From Tigriopus japonicus (lineage: Eukaryota; Arthropoda; Copepoda; Harpacticoida; Harpacticidae), in contig JAAGOF010000243.1 of the NCBI GenBank assembly GCA_010645155.1, positions 466,960 to 530,959 of the forward strand: a stretch of DNA of 64,000 nt. Reading direction: 5' to 3'. The translations under genes and the position numbers were made by a program. Positions 59,738 through 64,000 of the stretch are shown here, piece after piece; the stretch's first letter is position 1, and the number at the start of each line of letters is the position of its first letter. The notes under the pieces are model-generated. The model was not told the origin of the DNA. It saw only the letters and a list, made by a program, of their open reading frames with translations, and made no database searches.

Positions 59738-62161
59738 GATCATGCTTTGTTTAATGCAATTTTTATGTAATTGGTTGAAAGGGTTCATTTCTTTATTCTT
59801 TTAATAATTGTTATACATTCTCACAAACTTTAAACTTAATTGCTGATTTTGAAGAAACCCAATCGATTAACTAATAATTAGATTAATTTTGGTTGCACAT
59901 ACTAGACCGAAAAATGATGGTCGGAGAATTGATATAGGCTAATACTTTCGTGTTTTTTTCGCTTCACTGCTTGACCGCTTTTTCCTTTTGCTCCAGCTAA
60001 TCCGGTTTGAGAATTTCAGCCATCGTCGAACGTAATAGAGTTATCCTCTTAAGTGAAGAAGCAGATAAGGTATGAGAATACTAGCTAATCAGTTTATTAT
60101 TATGCCATTGTTAATAGTGCTCTAATATTTACGATGAGACATTTGTTTTATTTTTCATTTATGCATGTTTTGTTTAACGAATTTTCCACTTGCCTTGTCT
60201 AAAATTAATTTGCATGTTGCTTGAAATTGTCAAAAATTCAAAATTATTCAATACAGTAGTGAGCATTTTTCAAGCTTTCTGTTTGTACCTAAAAGCATAC
60301 TCAGAGGCATACCAAATGAAGTCCTGTGGAAGCACATATAACTCGTATTTTTTTGTATTTGGTTTGACTAAGTTAACCGCGCCCCAGGGTAGTAATTTCC
60401 CACAAAAATTGTTTTCAGACCTTGTAATGTGACAAACTTTTCTAAAGAGGCTCCTTGTAATTTTAGCTTCTTTTGAGTGGGTGTTTTTTTGTAAAATCTC
60501 TGTTCTCTTTCCATTAGTATGAAATTTCTAGGTAATCAAATCAGAAAGTTTGGCGAATTTGGCATAAAAGCAAATAGATTTCCGTCACGGTTTTAATACA
60601 TTATTAGTTTTATAGGTTACCCTTTTTCCAATCAACGCCATTTTTACCACGCGAAAAAAGTACATTTTTACCTCAAGAAACACATATCTTGTTGAAATTA
60701 ACTATTTTTTGACAAATTAAATGGCAAATGTTGTGAATTACTAAAATATTTGTAATGAGTATATGACTAATACCCTGGTTATGTTCTTTCAAATCGTAGA
60801 ATCGTGTTCTCAAATGTAGAACATTTTGATATGAAACTTGATTAAGTTTACTTCAGTACCGCACGATGTTTTCTTAATTTGCTCATTTTGACTAGATCTA
60901 CAACAGCTTTCCCAGCTGATCTTCTAGCAGCAAACATTACGAGGGTCACGAGAGCAATAACCGGACTGATGTTTTGTACACAAACTCATGGATTGCATCG
61001 TAATGTTGAGGCTGGGAGATCATTTTTGAGTAAAATTTTTGAGTTTTGAGTTTTATGACAAGGTTTACAAGGTGAGTTTTCTGGCATTGTTCACCATTTT
61101 GCACAATAAGAGTTGAAAGTACGTTACTTCATTGCGGACATACATACGCAATTTCTTAGGGATTTTGAGGGATGGAAGCACCGTGAGGGACAATGAGGAA
61201 CATGGTCTTGGCAGGCAACTTTGGAAGTAAAATTATAAAAAGAAACTTGCAAGAAGTAGACATTGAACTGATCCTTGATTGGCATAAACAGTTTCAGTGA
61301 GGCCTTGCATCGATCATGGACCTGAGAGTGTGTTAGACCAAATCAAAACCCTGGACACAAGAGAAAACAAAGCACATTTTGTGAACAATTCAGTCACAAT
61401 GGTTGGTATCAAATCATTCAGTATGGTCCGACAAGATATAAGCTGCAAAGTGGGGATTAAGCTATATATTTGAGTGGAAATAAAATGCATCTGTGATTGT
61501 GATCAGGAGGCTGTCTTTTGAAACAAGACAATGCAATGCAGGACCATGTGTCAGCGTGCAGATACTCACGTTCATGGAAAGAACTGGAGCTGTCATTTTT
61601 ACGTGCTCAATGTAGTGATGAATTGGTAATTTTAAACTTGTTCCTTTTGCCGACTCTGAGATACACTTTGTTAGGAAAACACATCACTAATTTGGAGCTT
61701 CAAAAACCACTGGAGGGAACATAAAAGTGATGTCAAAGATTACATGTCCATGCCCAATGTGAAGAAAAGTTTTTAAATGCTCATTGAAATGAACAGATGT
61801 TTATCCGAATGATTCGATGAAATAATTTTTTGAATTAATGACATACTTGGCTTAAAATTGACAAATCCGGTTTTTGCGTTCGTCGCCCTCGTATTATCAA
61901 AAGACGTAAAGATCAACGAACAGACAACCTTGTAGAACGGATATGCCTCCCCGTCTACTTGCTAAACATTGTACCTTCCATTTTGAGTACATGTAAACTT
62001 TGGAAGGCAATATGTATTTCATGACCTTTATTTGTGTCATATGTTTAAATGTTTATTTTGTTTGTTTCTTGACGGTCTTAATCTACTTTGCAACTTGTGA
62101 GCTTTCTAACCTTGTTAGTCCAGTCTCAACTTGATTTTTCGGGTAATTGAGAAAAACGACG
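59738..62161. other. Intergenic, no gene seen
   Basis: 2.4 kb of AT-rich DNA. Open frames at 60190-60432 and 61518-61724 have no recognisable domain. No repeat ends identified. Confidence 0.55.
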
Positions 62162-62163
62162 TA

Positions 62164-63449
62164 CAGGGAGGGGCAAAAGTATCCAGACAAAACTTGGATG
62201 ACGTATATCTCCTGAAGCAAGAGGAATATTTTTATTTCCCGCGTTTTTCTGGTTTGACCAAAAACCGGTTTTGAATGTTTGTTGATTTTTTTTTGTTTAA
62301 TTCCGGAAATATGAAGCCCCAGGAACAAAAGCGTAAAGTGATTGCTGAATTGCTCTCGGCCGGCAACGACGCCAGAGCCATCATCAAGTCAACCAAGTAC
62401 CCCAGGGCCACTGTCTACGAGGTCGTGAAGAGGCTGCAGTCTGGCCGGGGGACAGGCCACGCCCCCTGTGGTCCACACAGGGCAAAAAAGCGGACCCCCA
62501 GGTTCTTGGCGAGCCTGAGGAGGTCCATTGAGGCCAACCCAGCTGTGTCCATATCGGCCCACGCAGCCAGGCGGTTCGTGAGCAAGAGGACTGTGGCCAG
62601 GGCCGTCAAGGAGGACCTGAACTTGACCTCCTACGTCAGAGGCAGACGCCACCTTCTTACCGAGAAGATGAAGGCCACCAGGCTTGAGAGGGGCAAGAAG
62701 TTGCGCAGAATCTGCAAGGTCAATCCGAGGACGGTCAGACTTTTCTCAGATGAGTCAATCTTCACTGTGGTTGGCACGTACAATCCCCAGAACAACCAAT
62801 GGCTTGCCGAGAACAGAACCGTTGTGCCTCCCATCATGAAGACAAAGAATCCTGCCAAGATTATGGTCTTTGGCCTCATCAGCAGCAACAGAAAGGTGAT
62901 GCCAGCCCATGTCTTCCCTCCCAAATTTGGGCTCAACGCCGCCGGGTATGTGGAGCTTCTAAGGAAGGTCGTGATGGCCTGGCTGGCAACCTTGTACCCA
63001 CCAGGAACCAAATTCATGTGGATCCAGGACTCTGCTCCGTGTCATGTGTCCAATGTTTCCATGAACTTTTTGAACAGCAAATTTGACGTGGTGGTCAAGA
63101 AAGACAAGTGACCTTCAAACAGCCCTGACCTCAACCCATGCAACTTCTAGTTGTGGTCTGAGCTGAGGAGGAAGGTCAACAAGATGCCCCACAACAGCCT
63201 GGCGTCTCTAAAGTCGTTGGTGAAGTGGAACATGGCCTCCTTCTCCACGGCCGAGGTCGCCAAAGCCTGCTCGGCCTTTGTCGGCTGCTTGGACGCCGTC
63301 ATTAAGGCCAACGGTGACCATATTGAATAAAAATGTTCTTAATTGTTGTCCAAACTTTTTTTGTTAAATACGCAATTGGCTAAAAAGAACAGCTGTTGAT
63401 GCTGTAAATTATGTTCAAAGTTTTGTCCGGATACTTCTGCCCCACTCTG
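62164..63449 (+). mobile_element. Full-length mariner-type transposon
   Basis: The element is 1,286 bp, flanked by TA on both sides (62162-62163 and 63450-63451). It starts CAGGGAGGGGCAAAAGTATC and ends GATACTTCTGCCCCACTCTG; the ~28-bp terminal inverted repeats have a few mismatches. It encodes one transposase pseudogene (62311-63330). The coding part is clearly GC-richer than the surrounding DNA. Confidence 0.95.
62311..63330 (+). pseudogene. Mariner-family transposase, DD37D-like spacing, inactivated
   Basis: The frame starts MKPQEQKRK, followed by a helix-turn-helix (about residues 1-50; ATVYEVVKRLQSG). The catalytic region shows the first Asp in FSDESIF and the second in WIQDSAPCH. The frame is then broken by TGA at 63109-63111, where Trp is expected, and by a TAG at about 63151, again where Trp is expected. 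Reading through, the third motif SPDLNPCNF has Asn where the third catalytic acid should be, 37 residues after the second Asp. That spacing fits the DD37D (maT-like) group. The C-terminus (LWSELRRKV to the TAA near 63330) is intact. It is non-functional as it stands. Confidence 0.9.
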
Positions 63450-63649
63450 TAAGAATACTTTACGCGCATTTACTTACCTTGATTCATATTGATGAGGTTA
63501 TGAACTCAAGCACAATGTCTGATCGGATTAAATTGTGTGACTTTTTTGCCGTTATATTATTATATGGTTTGATGCTTGTTTATTTTGAATAACGGATTCT
63601 TAATCGGGTTTATTCTTATTATTCTTATTATTTTTGTTGCGGATTTTTT

Positions 63650-63810
63650 ACTACCATTACAAGGAATGCGATTCCCTGTAAACTGAAGGATTCCTCCCCA
63701 CAGCGTCAATTCGATCCCCAACAGGATTCGAACCTACGCCGTCTGGGGAAGCACTTACACTCGGCTCTTATAAGAACGCATTAGTACGCGCGGCCACTCT
63801 GGCTTCCTTA
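63650..63810 (-). repeat. tRNA-derived SINE (copy 2)
   Basis: On the minus strand there is an A-box-like TGGCCGCGCGTAC (63797-63785) and a perfect B-box GGTTCGAATCC (63734-63724). The head resembles a Ser/Leu-type tRNA. Acceptor-stem pairing fails, so it is not a functional tRNA. The tail contains TACAGGGAATCGCATTCC, also found (as its complement) at about 57022-57044. Confidence 0.75.
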
Positions 63811-64000
63811 TTTGATTCCCAAAATTCCCAAAGATGCTTGGTAATTAATTTGAATAGTTTTTTCAACGCTAATTGGCAAAAAGGTCAATTCGCTAGCTTA
63901 ATTTACGACAATTCTGCATTTTCAAAGAGATATTACAGCAATTACTAGTGACGTCATCATTTTTGGCGGGAAAAAAGTTGGGAAGACCCGTGTTTCTGAT
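63811..64000. other. Window end, no feature
   Basis: AT-rich DNA without recognisable coding or repeat features. Confidence 0.5.

Noticed and set aside
63700..63800. Functional tRNA (minus strand)
   Set aside because: A- and B-boxes are good, but the flanks do not pair as an acceptor stem; better explained as a SINE head.
1..64000. CRISPR array, operon or prokaryotic system
   Set aside because: Genes are intron-containing and animal-type; no spaced direct-repeat array is present.

Overview
This is a eukaryotic window, most likely from an arthropod and probably a crustacean (copepod-like). The genes are split by short GT-AG introns of about 60-500 bp plus a few multi-kb introns. Intergenic DNA is AT-rich and full of small DNA transposons. 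The proteins are of animal type: a NEMF/Rqc2 factor, GPATCH3, an animal heme peroxidase, a CYP3-clan P450 and a PTB adaptor. The species assignment is inference; no rRNA or mitochondrial marker is present.

Layout. 1-7.9 kb holds no convincing gene and is a nest of non-autonomous elements: a palindromic foldback, a family with ACCGAAA-rich ends, three hAT-like elements with 8-bp target duplications, a TA-flanked MITE, and a second foldback split by a 456-bp interspersed repeat. 7.9-10.0 kb (+) is a seven-exon gene for a 472-residue four-TM channel-like protein. It resembles the pannexin-like half of LRRC8 but has no leucine-rich repeats. 10.2-13.2 kb (-) is NEMF, convergent with it. 14.3-15.7 kb (+) is an intronless GPATCH3. 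16.3-18.6 kb (-) is a two-exon gene for an unrecognised, mostly disordered 622-residue protein. 19.2-20.3 kb is a wrecked Tc1/mariner-type copy containing a near-perfect 450-bp hairpin. 21.0-31.8 kb (+) is a ten-exon secreted heme peroxidase with an unusual acidic C-terminal tail of about 680 residues. 33.6-51.3 kb (-) is read as one PTB-domain adaptor gene with a 15.2-kb intron. 51.3-57.7 kb is non-coding, with a tRNA-derived SINE, the second copy of the 456-bp repeat, and a MULE-like element with ~110-bp inverted ends and 9-bp duplications. 57.7-59.3 kb (-) is a complete two-exon cytochrome P450 with a small hAT-like insertion about 250 bp upstream. 62.2-63.4 kb is a full-length mariner-type transposon with a broken transposase, followed by a second tRNA-derived SINE.

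The genes are unrelated neighbours, not a cluster. NEMF acts in ribosome quality control, GPATCH3 is a nuclear G-patch protein, the peroxidase is secreted, and the P450 is membrane-bound. The most interesting items are the LRR-less LRRC8-like protein, the tailed peroxidase that lacks both heme-ester residues, and the set of non-autonomous transposons whose ends and target duplications can be read directly.
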